Shown here piece by piece: positions 31,001 to 40,850 of a stretch of DNA of 64,000 nucleotides. Position numbers and translations under genes: made by a program. This DNA is from Lepidonotus clava (lineage: Eukaryota; Annelida; Polychaeta; Phyllodocida; Polynoidae). The notes below the pieces were generated by a model. The model searched no databases. It saw only the letters and a program-made list of their open reading frames with translations, and was not told the DNA's origin. The stretch spans positions 31,887,541 through 31,951,540 of the forward strand of contig OW387138.1 of the NCBI GenBank assembly GCA_936440205.1. Direction: 5' to 3'. Positions within the stretch are counted from its first letter, which is position 1. The number at the start of each line of letters is the position of its first letter.

Positions 31001-34000
31001 GGAAAATGACTTGATTCCAACATGCATTTGAATTTCTTACATGCATGGCGATATTGACAATTGTAACTATAAGTTTAGATATAATCCGTATCATTTTCCG
31101 GTGTTTTTTTGCATTTGTTTAATAAAACCATAAATCCTTTTTATAAACCGCGGCTTCTCATAAAAACTCTGATCATATATCTAGTCATAAAGTGGGAGCG
31201 TGGCTTATAACCAGAACTATTTAAAAAAAAAAAAAAAAAAAAAGATTCAATTTCAGCATTTCGAAGTATTGTATACTCTAAATTGATACGTATTTCGAAA
31301 CTATGTTGTTAATTTTAAGTTTTTATTCATGCATTTATAACCATCAGAAATCTATAGCATTGTCATACCGTGAGTGTCGTAAATGGGGTTCCTCTCAACT
31401 AAAAGTCTTTGGATATTATACAAAGCTTTTTAAGAGTGTCAGATTGTAAGCAGAATTTATGGTAGCTATGCAGACGTCTCTGGTCAGGTCACCGCTGTTT
31501 GACATTTCCTTATGCCCTCCTTACCTGGTGTGTGAAACGCAGATGACCTGGTTGACCCCGGCCAGCGAGAAGCTCAGCACTTTGTTGGTGATGATGGACT
31601 CGGCGTTAGCGAAGCCGAACAACGAGTGGTCGGTGAACACGGCCTTGATGCCCATAGTGCGTGCGTGGAGCATGACCTCATGGCCTAGCGCGGAAAAGGC
31701 CTGAAAAAAATGGACAATGTCAGAGTTAAACAGAGCTAATTGCAATAGGCCCGGGGAAAACAACTGAAATACAAATAACTACATCAGAAAACTTGTGACT
31801 GAAGAGATCTCCAGGATACGGTCAGGGTAGGAGTGAGTGAGTGTTGGGTGTTTTACGCCGTACCGACAGCCAAGGTCATTTTCATGGCGAAAACCAGTTG
31901 GGACGAATTCTGTCTTTGGTGATCGAATCTATGAGAGATGAAGGTGACAGGGCGGGCAAACAGCAGGGGATCAAAACCCACCGATCATTTTTGCTGTACC
32001 TCATCCCTTTGTGAACCAAGCACTGACCGGGAATTGAACCCAAAAACCACTTGGTCAGTGCAGGGTCCCCCCTATCGTCGCCTCATACGATCAGCAGGGG
32101 CTACTGAGGGCCTATTCTAACCCGGACCCCCACGGGGACAGTCAGGGTAGGAATAGATGGCAAAAGGTATAGCGTTGTAACGTTTTAAGATCTGTGTGGA
32201 CTGAACGTAAAATTTGCAGTAGATCTTTCCACTGGAATCAATCAAAGATTACAAACGAAGAAAGAAAACTCCGCTCGCAAGTGTCTGTCAGTTCTAGGTG
32301 CATTAGTTACTAGATTCCATAATTTTGTCTGACAATGATCGTTTTTTCTAACGATTTTCTGATTTCCCCTGACTGCTTATTTAACTCTTATTGCAAATGT
32401 ATTGTTTTGAAATTTATTTCAATTCTAGCGAAAACTTGCAAAATGTTTCTCAAACAAAAGAATTCAAAACCTCATTTCCCAAGATGACAAAATATTATAC
32501 ATGTACAGTGTACTTCACAAGACCTTATATTGAGGGAAATCTTCTTCTTCTTTTTTTTTTTTTTTCAGAATCAATCTTCAGAGGTAACCCCCCTGGTCTT
32601 CCAGATCAAATTAGAACCATAATAACAAAAATGTATTACATGTAACAATGACGAAAAATGAACAACAAAATATCTTACATAGGATTAAATCATTCCCTCA
32701 TCGAAAAACTTGAACATTCTACTGACTTGCAACTTGAATTCAAATTTGTTTTTACAATGCTGGGTTTCAAAAGGTAGATTATTCCACAAAATTGTACCTT
32801 TATAAAATGGACTAGTTTCATATTTACCACCATTATTTTTTTCAGTTTTGAAAGTACGCTTAAAACCTTCAAGGACCTTTTCTGACGTTAGCAAGAACAA
32901 TGATTTATAGGGCAACGATTACAGCACGTACAGCATGTCCATGGACGATGGTGATGTTCTCCCTGAGGAGGATGTCTCTGGTTACAGGCAGCGTACTGAA
33001 GACAGTGGGCAGGACGCACGAGTTATAGAAAGGTGCCATCGGCAGGTAGTATACCTGGAATACAATCAGGGAACAAGTTGTACAAAGGTGACATCGACAG
33101 GTAATATATCTTGAATACAATCAGGTAACAAGTTTTACAAAGGTGCCATCCGCAGTTAATATATCTGAAATATAATCAGGTAACAAGTCAGGGCCGGATC
33201 TAGAACCTTGAAAAGGGTATGGCGCGTTATAGTGACAAATTTGGTGCTAGAATATTACATTTAAAAAATCTTTGATTTACTGAAAAAGGGGTATCGGCAG
33301 GTAATATTCCAATAATACAGTTTAGTAACAAGTTGACCGACAGGTTATATACGTACTATCAGCTTACAATATGTAGACAAGGTGAGATTGGCAGTTGGGT
33401 TCGACACCTTAGATAGCTACAGTGTGGTACCACTAAAGTTAACAAAATTGCCCATACCTTTAGTCCACTCGTTAAGTACCTGACCCCTGAACGGTCCGCA
33501 TATGCATGTGTAATCACGACAACCTTGTGGCCCCGGGCGATGAGACATTGGCTCAGCTGGTAGATGTGACTTTCCACCCCACCAATGTTTGGGTGGAAAA
33601 AGTCACACGCCATGCTGAATGACAGAAACCGAGATTATTTAGAGGACCTGGCTCTTTTGTAAAAAAGTTGTAGGTGCTGTTTGGGATTTCCAGGGGCGGA
33701 CCCAGGAATTTGTAGAGGGGCCCCCCAAAAAAATATGAATGTACGGGGGAGGGGGCCCCTTTTTAAACATGATTTAACAGGGGAGGGGGGGAGGGGGGCA
33801 AGGCCCGTCCGCCCCCCCCGGCTCCGCCCCTGATTTCTAACAGTCACTTATCATTTGTTACTCTAGATCTACTTGATCTAGATCTAAATGGCAATTTTCC
33901 CAAATTTTGAACTAATTTATGCACAAATTCAACATTTTAATCATATCGATCTCATATTATTTGACCCAGCTACCTCACAGGTACTAAAGGCACATAGAGT

Positions 34001-35603
34001 AGAGGAGCCAGTTTCCGCGCAGCACTAGTTTTCGCGCATTTTACGCATTTTTATCAACGCATTTTTACTAAAATAGCCTTAAACCCAAAATTTTGCTTTG
34101 GGATTGATCAGGACGTTATGATGAAATAAAAATGCGATTTTTATGGTGATTTTCGACTTTTTAAGTATTCCAGCAGCAGAAACATGTAGTAATGTTCCTA
34201 TTTAATGGAAAATGGGCGTGATTCTAATAAAATCACATTTTCTCAATTTAACAAATAAAAGTGTTAATTCTTGAATAAATAAGAAATCTGTAGGCTCAAA
34301 ATATTACAGAAATTAGTTTAGGGTAATGAGGCGTCATATTGATATCAGATATACAATTTTTTATCTATATTTGAGAAAATAGACCCCTGCGTGAAAACTA
34401 AAGACAAAAATTAAGGCAGTTGTCAGTTTTCGCGCATTTTTCACATATTTTTCCGAAATTTCCGAATTTTCACCCTATTTTTTCATAGAAATACTTCGAG
34501 TTTTTAAAATTCAAGTGTACCTATATTTGTTATGTATTTTCTTACAACAATATCAATCAAAAAGTTGATGAATACTTTTTTTGTCTTTTATTTGGACGAA
34601 TTAATGCCTTTGTCTATTACTACACGATAATGGACAAATATGTGCATATTTCTTACTTTTTTCTTACATCTCTAGTTAAGAATTTATTAGACAACATAGC
34701 ATTCATGCTATGCATATTACGAACTTGTAAGAAGTCAGGAATTATTTTGCATTTTAGATATCCATAGATAATCATTTTCTGATGCTTCAAACGTGATATT
34801 TTCTTTCTATTGAATAATTTACTCATTTTACACATTAAAAACGCATTAATGCGCGAAAACTGACCCCAAAATGCGCGAAATTAGGCTCCAGGTGCGCGAA
34901 AACTGAAGAATACTCCCTGTAAAGGAATATGTTAAGATTTTACAAAAATATTTTTAAATCTTAACATTTTTCAAAATGATTATGTTCCTAGGCGTTGTCC
35001 CCCTATGGTAAGATGAAAAAAGATGTATCTAATTCGTTTTTTCATTATATATTTTGTTATTACTTAATTTCCTGCCCTTAGTGCGCGGAAACTGGCTCCT
35101 CTACTCTAAGTTACATACAATAGTCCGCCTTCCCCCCAAAAAAGGTCCACGTAAGAAGTGACTTAAAAAAAATTGTTAGGGGGGGTTATTTTCTAATTTA
35201 CAGAAATAAACACGGGCATTCTTGAAATCAAACCAGAAACATCCCATCCAAAATGCATTTTTGGATCAAATATATGTTATCTCCAGTGTGTGTTTTTTCA
35301 TTAGCTTTTGATATATAGAAATACATAACATAATTTTTTTTTTTTTTTTTTATAGTCTAGCAATTTTCCTAACTCTAAATCTAACTTACGAAACTGTCAA
35401 CCCTAATAAGAGAAAAAGGGGATGCTTTACTACAGCACTGTACTTTTATACTTTAAAATGAATTCTAAAATCTGATAACAAAGTGATGCACAGTGACAGC
35501 TGGGTTGACTGTTGTAAAGGTAAATTGCTCCAATTATCGCTCACTACAAAACATGAGATAGATTTATGTACCAAACACAAACTCACCACACTCTATGCTT
35601 CAT
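26739..35603 (-). CDS. PIGA: PIG-A, GPI-GlcNAc transferase catalytic subunit (11 exons)
   Basis: PIG-A transfers GlcNAc from UDP-GlcNAc to phosphatidylinositol on the cytoplasmic face of the ER, the first step of GPI-anchor synthesis. Minus-strand coding exons: 35603-35587, 33614-33458, 33054-32932, 31700-31525, 30815-30700, 30186-29972, 29455-29373, 28384-28299, 27811-27628, 27275-27173, 26846-26739. All introns are GT-AG and the exons join in frame to 455 residues plus stop (human protein 484). The family GT4 motifs are present: [17 protein letters not shown] at the N-terminus, [20 protein letters not shown], and the E-x7-E segment in [14 protein letters not shown] single hydrophobic segment near the C-terminus ([19 protein letters not shown]) fits the known tail anchor. 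The first exon codes only six residues, MKHRVC, and an in-frame stop lies just upstream of it. The exon-8 donor is weak (GTCAGG). Confidence 0.95.
27975..28035. repeat. (AT)n microsatellite in a PIGA intron
   Basis: Almost pure TA dinucleotides with a few GTA interruptions, in the intron between PIGA exons 7 and 8. Confidence 0.95.
31833..32140 (-). mobile_element. SINE with 12-bp target duplication, in a PIGA intron
   Basis: The 308-bp element is flanked by perfect 12-bp direct repeats, GTCAGGGTAGGA at 31821-31832 and 32141-32152, proving insertion. Read on the minus strand it begins TGTCCCCGTGGGGGTCCGGG, carries a B-box-like GGTTCAATTCC, and ends in a CACTCACTCAC tail. The CCCCGTGGGG start and the GAGGCGAC block resemble a SINE-like repeat that I know from molluscs and related phyla. 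It lies in the intron between PIGA exons 3 and 4 in transcript sense. Confidence 0.82.
32552..32905 (-). mobile_element. 5'-truncated LINE fragment in a PIGA intron
   Basis: On the minus strand, the end of a LINE ORF2 is readable ([18 protein letters not shown], the common LWN-x-LP tail motif). A 3' UTR of about 130 bp and a poly(A) tail (poly(T) at about 32552-32567) follow. It differs from the LINE at 2621-9560. Its 5' edge lies within about 30 bp of the PIGA exon 3 donor at 32931. Confidence 0.72.
33693..33831. mobile_element. GGGGCGGATCCAG-family MITE, copy 2, in PIGA intron 2
   Basis: Starts AGGGGCGGACCCAGGAATTT and ends CGGCTCCGCCCCTGATT-like, with the same interior as 17360-17537: ATGAATGTACGGGGG, AAACATGATTTAACA, then a G-run and GGCCCGTCCG. 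No TSD was resolved. Confidence 0.8.
33997..35106. mobile_element. 1110-bp TIR element with TA duplication, in PIGA intron 1
   Basis: The ends GAGTAGAGGAGCCAGTTTCC and GGAAACTGGCTCCTCTACTC are a perfect 20-bp inverted repeat and continue as CGCGCA. TA flanks both sides (33995-33996, 35107-35108), which fits a Tc1/mariner-type insertion. Inside, several subterminal TTTTCGCGCATTTT-type copies lie at both ends (near 34024, 34432, 34853, 34890). There is no transposase frame. Confidence 0.85.
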
Positions 35604-36284
35604 GCCGGTGCACTGATATCTATTTTACTCTATAAGAAACGTTAATATATTACAATAAGATCGAGATTTATCAGAAATAGCTTCATTCTTTGACTGAGAA
35701 GCCTCCAGTTTGTTTTGACGTCGCATTATTCCAAAGCCGCTTGCTGTAGTAAACTGCTCTGTTCGCTCCGGGTATGTTCGTAAACAACTTAATGTGAATC
35801 TTGAATAACCGAACTTTGATAGAAAAATCTTCAAAGAATAAGTCCCGAAGAAAATACGAATGATTTATAAAAAACATCACAATTTCAACTTTTCGATTGG
35901 TTATGTTCTGATTTATTGTCACTCCTTCTATTAGTTTAAAAAACCTAATTTACGAAAGACCCCAGAATGATGATCTCAAAAAAGCAGTTCATATGACCTA
36001 CATGATTGGGAAAACCACAACAACAAAGCGTGACCGGCGTATAATTAAAGTGTAAGTAGTTTTGGCGATATTTTCACCGATCTAGAGAAAATGGCATCCT
36101 TTATTGTTCCTCTGAAACATGCTTTATATCGTCATTTATCTGAATGATTAGATTTGGTGACAGTTGCACCATTGAGCTTGATAAAACCAGATGTTTTGCC
36201 GCCATACCCGCCGTACGCCTGAGCCCTGACTGAGTGACAGTAGATATCAGTGGCAGTGCCTGTGACTGTCTCACTCAGTATTTT

Positions 36285-36847
36285 GAGACATTTCTTCAAA
36301 GTCAGATTTAAGCGATTTGAAAAAATTTCCTACAAATTTAACCAATTATTCCACATAGAATACTGTTACTACTCAGCAGGCAAAGTGACGTTGAATCAAC
36401 ATTAGATTTTGGTTATTTGTAAATTGAAATGACGTTGATTCAACCAATCAACATTAATTGCTTCAATGTCTATTCAACATTGAATTTGTAAATTGAAGTG
36501 ACGTTGAGAATCAACATTGATGCAACATTGATGTACATCAGACTCGTTGGATTCCTACAATTGCTTGAATGGGTCAAGTGAGAATCCTCAAAACCTATTT
36601 ATATGCCACTTATGGCTCTAATAGTAATATTCACCAGTGTGATTGATGAGAGAGTTTCCTATCCTATCATATCCTAATGAGATTATTTGGGAGACATAAG
36701 GTGGTATTTGGGGTTGTGCAGTGGTTAGACTACATGTTACTATTACTGTAACTGAGAATATACAATTTAATTAAGACATTTCTTTAAAGTCAGATTTAGG
36801 CCTTTAGAAATTTTTTCCTACAAATAAAACCAATTATTCCACATAGA
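36285..36847 (+). repeat. Direct repeats of about 74 bp, 489 bp apart
   Basis: AGACATTTCTTCAAAGTCAG to CCAATTATTCCACATAGA at 36285-36358 recurs at 36774-36847 with few changes. Between them, at 36381-36540, TGACGTTGAATCAAC-type words and two TTTGTAAATTGAAGTGACG copies form a second small degenerate array. Confidence 0.8.
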
Positions 36848-37132
36848 GTGTAACAATAGCCTAATTGGATATCCAACTTGTGGTTTGCCTAAAATTAATT
36901 CCCAAACTTTGGCAAATTTGTAATTTTCCTCAATTTTCTTCAATTTCCATTAGTTAATATTTGTATTTCTAATTGACATAAATATGTAATTTTTGGGATC
37001 TTTTGAATCAGAATTTTGTTTTCTATTCTTTCCTAATGAGGACATTTTGATTGTAGTGATATAGATTTTGGAGAGCATATGAGTACTAGGCCAAAAAAGG
37101 TGTGAAACTGCAATCTCACATCTCACACTCGC

Positions 37133-37540
37133 ATGGATAGAGGTATAGGGGGTAGTGTACCGAGGGTATGGATAGGGATATAGGGGGTAGTGTACCAAGG
37201 GTATGGATAGGGGTATAGGGGGTAGTGTACCCAGGGTATGGATAGGGATATAGGGGGTCGTGTACCAAAGACATGGATGGTATATATCGGTAGTGTACCC
37301 AGGGTGTGAATGGTGTATAGGGAGTAGTGTACCCAGGGAATGGATGGTGTATAGGGGTAATGTACCCAGGGAATGGATGGTGTATAGGCATAGTGTACCG
37401 AGGGTATGGACTATAAAGGAGGGGATATAGGGGATAGTGGAGTGGACCCAGGAAATGGACGGTATGGAGGGGGTATGCATATGGGGGCCTAGTGTACTCA
37501 GGGTATTAAAGGGGTATGAGGGGTAGAATACGCATGGTAC
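37133..37540 (+). repeat. Degenerate minisatellite, about 35-45 bp unit
   Basis: About nine imperfect units of GTGTACCCAGGGTATGG, ATAGGGGTATAGG and GGGTA follow in tandem. The minus strand stays open in two frames (proline/threonine/tyrosine-rich) because of the repeat, not because of selection on a protein. Confidence 0.88.
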
Positions 37541-37542
37541 TA

Positions 37543-37812
37543 CAGGGGTGGACATAAGTCTAAAAATCCAGGGGCCAGTCGGCCCCCCAGCTTTCCAAAA
37601 CTAGGGGCCCACACCAAAATCTAGGGGCCCTCACATATATATAATCAGATTGTCTTTGAAAACATTATGTTTTATTGTCAAATATATAGAAATCTGTAAT
37701 TGTTATCCAAGATTTTCTAGGAGCCAGTCGGGCCCCTTGGCCAGAAAATCTAGGGGCCCAACCTGTTTTTAAGGGCCTCGGGCCCCCGGGCCCGTGGTTC
37801 AGTCCACCCCTG
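37543..37812. mobile_element. MITE, GGGGTGGACATAA-ended family, copy B
   Basis: Starts CAGGGGTGGACATAAG and ends AGTCCACCCCTG. The interior is the reverse complement of copy A at 1225-1484. The flanks TGGTACTA and TGGTATGT could be a decayed 8-bp target duplication, which would suggest a hAT-like origin. Confidence 0.8.
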
Positions 37813-37885
37813 TGGTATGTGGGGAGTAGAGCCTTAACTAACGAGATTCCCTCTTTCAGTAGACGTGTCTTGTACCCGCGCGGCG

Positions 37886-40850
37886 ATGGACGACATTGAC
37901 CCCGGGGAGGAGTCGGAGATGAGGGACCACGTGCCCGACCTGCCCCCTCCGCCCTTATGTCCCCCTGAAGTCGTCGATGCTGTAAGTTAACCTGAATGAT
38001 TTGGTAAAAGACAAACGGTCCTCTTACTAAGCGTCACGATTGATTCTCAGTTACAAGTTTAGTAAACCTAAAATAAGCATGTTGTATTTATGCCGGTATA
38101 AAATGAAAACAAAGCAAAGAGTTAGTTACACAGTGAGCTGAAATACTTTGCAGTATTAGAGTCCTTTCTGCTGGCTAGGTCGTCGACATAGCAAAAGCCA
38201 GGCAAACATTATCACGGTCGACTACTGACCCATGACCGCTGGGGCATCTTAAAACGCCATAGTAGGGGGACGCCTTAGTAGGGGGACGGAGAGACGATGC
38301 ATTTCGTCGATATACAATATATAACATGTGTCCACAATGTTCATGTACTATCAAAGAGTAAAGTGTGTACAGTCTTTTCTGAAACATTTTATTCATCAAC
38401 GAAAATCTTTCCAAACGGCTTCTGGTTTCCCACAGCCTCCATGTACAGCAATCTGATGGAATACTAGTATTTTTAAGAAAACGGCAATACTATCTATCAC
38501 CTGGTGCATTGTTTGACACATTATCCTTCACGCCCCTCTGTGTTACCCTCCAGCTGCTGGAGGCCAAGCAGGCCGACCCCAGCCGGTTCGCCTCCTGGTG
38601 GGAGATGGACGAACAAGACGTGGATGAGGCCACCGAGGAGCAGATCCAGAGTAAGTCATTCACCACAGAGTAAAGGCACGTAGAGGGGCCTGGGGCACAC
38701 TGCTGTAGTCCAATATGTTCTACACCAACTGCAATTTAGTATTTATGGTTTATTCGCACGGTGGGCAATATTCCCCCTTCTTTTTTATACTGAACAGATT
38801 TCCACGATTATTTTAGAAAATTTAGTGTTTTTTTATTTCTCAACAAAAAAAAAGTATTTCACAAACAAGTTGTTTATGATATGCAGGGAAACCATCTATG
38901 GTTGAATGGCAACTATGCCAGTGACTGTTTGCCGCTAATGTTAATTCTACCGGTGATTGTTGCTATCATGCCATTGACTGTTGCTTTCTACATTCACTAT
39001 GTCGATGACACACCCTCAATCTCCATGTGGACTATGTCTGTCAACAATAACTACCCTCACCTATTTATCCCCTCCCCCCCACCCCCTTAGATGACCCCTC
39101 CTTGCGCACGCTGTGGGCAGCGGAGAACAACAAACTGGAGGAGCTGGCTGAGCAGCTCGCGAGTAACGCCGACTTGGCACGGACCAAGGACTCCGACGGC
39201 TACACACCTCTCCACCGGGCCGCCTATGGCAACCACATACAAGCCATGCAGGTTAGCATTAACACAGCTAGGAATTATTTTTTTAAGTTCCAACCACAAA
39301 GTTTTTATTCAGTGCAAAATTAAATTTCATCAGTTGTCCACATTTTGTCTCTTTTATTTGAAATATGAAGGACCAGGAAGGTTCAGGTTATTCCCTGTTT
39401 TTTTTTTATTCAAATGCGTTCATATTTGTTAGCCTATATATATATATGTTATCTGTGCAAATATAATACCCTCCCATTAATCATAATTTTTACATTTACT
39501 CGAAATAAAAGTGGGAGTTGAGTTTAACTCTGATATTACAAAGGAGTACCCTCTACTTCATCTCTCATCACTGGTCTCTAAATATAAATGATAAATCTGT
39601 GACATACGGGAAAGGTTAAGCAACTCCAACGTGTCACGTAGTAGAACCACCATGTATGTTTTATCTCAGCAATTAAATTGATTCGAAAATTATTTTCGAA
39701 GTCGTGCTGCCTTGTGTCTTCAAAGTAAATGTGTAAATAACTACATCCACGTTTTTTTGTGAGCCCTTAATTATAGTTTTTAGTATTGTAGCTTATGGGA
39801 AGGGCTCACTCAATCAGTCATGTCTTTTATAGGTATTTGGGCTTTGATCTGATTGCCCGGTTACACAATCTTACATACAAGTAGCTACAGGCCTTTTCCA
39901 CCGGCATGCATTTGTAAGCAAGGACAATTAGTGTGCATCAAGTGTTATTGAGTGGGCAGGCCTCTCCCCTGCACCCTCCCCCATCCCCACTCCTTGAACT
40001 CAGAAGTGGGTTACATAACCAGTAGGCCTACTAGAGCCAATCAATCCTCACTCTTCCACATTAGGACCTCCACTGTCACCTGCAGGTGGGCAGGTCTGGG
40101 TTTCCTAAGCCCCTCCCTGAGTTGTGTGTGACAGCAGTAGTGGTGGTGGTGATCACTACTCATAGCCCATGTAGCCTTCAGGTTGTAGGAAGGCCTTCAG
40201 TTTATTGAGTAACAACCATTGCTATAGATTACATACATTAGATATATTGACATTTCGTTCAATTACCTTTCAAACACAATGAAATGTCCATTGTTATGTT
40301 AAGGGCGGACATCGATCGTTCCAACGATCGGAACTTTGATAGTCATTTGCTTCTTGTTTTCGAAACTTGACATCGGCATTCTTGGGTATGAATAGAAAGG
40401 TTAATAGTTGATATATACATTTATATACATCAAGTTGCTGAAATTTCCGGTTGTTTTTGCTATTAATTTTTCTTTTCTCATTTTTTCCATGTTATTGTTA
40501 AGATGCTGCTAGAGGCGGGTGCTGACGTAAACGCAGAGACCAATGACAAATGGACGCCCCTTCACAGCGCCTGTCGGTGGGAGCAGACCCAGGCGGCCGA
40601 CCTACTCTTATGTCGTGGGGCGCATATTAACGCGCAGACCTCGGGTGGTCAGACCCCACTACATCTGGCCGCGGCAAACTGCTCCTCCTCCAGCGACATC
40701 CTACAGCTCCTGCTCACCAACCGCTACATTGACATAACCCTCAAAAACAAGATGGACGAAACTGCACTCACCATCTGCGAGCGGTCCAACCCCTTCGCTG
40801 GGTTATTCGAGATGGCGGAGAAACATGTAAATTTACTGAAATCTGACTGA
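37886..40850 (+). CDS. ANKRD49: ANKRD49, ankyrin repeat protein (4 coding exons)
   Basis: Coding exons are 37886-37981, 38554-38650, 39091-39251 and 40503-40850. They join in frame through GT-AG introns to 233 residues (human ANKRD49 has 239). The N-terminal 80 residues are acidic and proline-rich (MDDIDPGEESEMRDHVPDLP). Ankyrin repeats follow: LRTLWAAENNKLEELAEQL, GYTPLHRAAYGNHIQAMQML, KWTPLHSACRWEQTQAADLL and GQTPLHLAAANCSSSSDILQ. The end, NRYIDITLKNKMDETALTIC, aligns with human NRYVKPGLKNNLEETAFDIA. The protein has no catalytic motif; the repeats bind partners. The mammalian homologue has been linked to transcription and spermatogenesis. An in-phase acceptor at 37859 upstream of the ATG implies a 5' UTR intron. 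ATTAAA at 40965-40970 is a likely poly(A) signal. Confidence 0.93.
39761..40370 (+). repeat. Dispersed repeat with terminal hairpin, copy 1 (ANKRD49 intron 3)
   Basis: Begins with GTGAGCCCTT and, about 40 bp on, AAGGGCTCAC, a 10-bp stem. It continues with CAATCAGTCATGTCTTT, AAGTGGGTTACATAACCAG, CCACTGTCACCTGCAGGTGG and GTGTGACAGCAGTAGTGG, and probably ends near TTTGCTTCTTG at about 40360. Copy 2 is at 45092-45575. Confidence 0.8.

Larger units (their letters stand above)
35604..37885. promoter_or_regulatory. Divergent PIGA/ANKRD49 intergenic region
   Basis: PIGA and ANKRD49 start in opposite directions from either side of this 2.3-kb region, so it must contain both promoters. A CTCTTTCAG acceptor at about 37859 implies an ANKRD49 5' UTR exon upstream, which I could not place. 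The region also holds a 74-bp direct repeat pair, GACGTTGA-rich repeats, a minisatellite and a MITE. Confidence 0.55.

Noticed and set aside
36950-37555. A 201-codon minus-strand frame rich in Pro, Thr and Tyr
   Set aside because: It is the translation of the degenerate minisatellite at 37133-37540.
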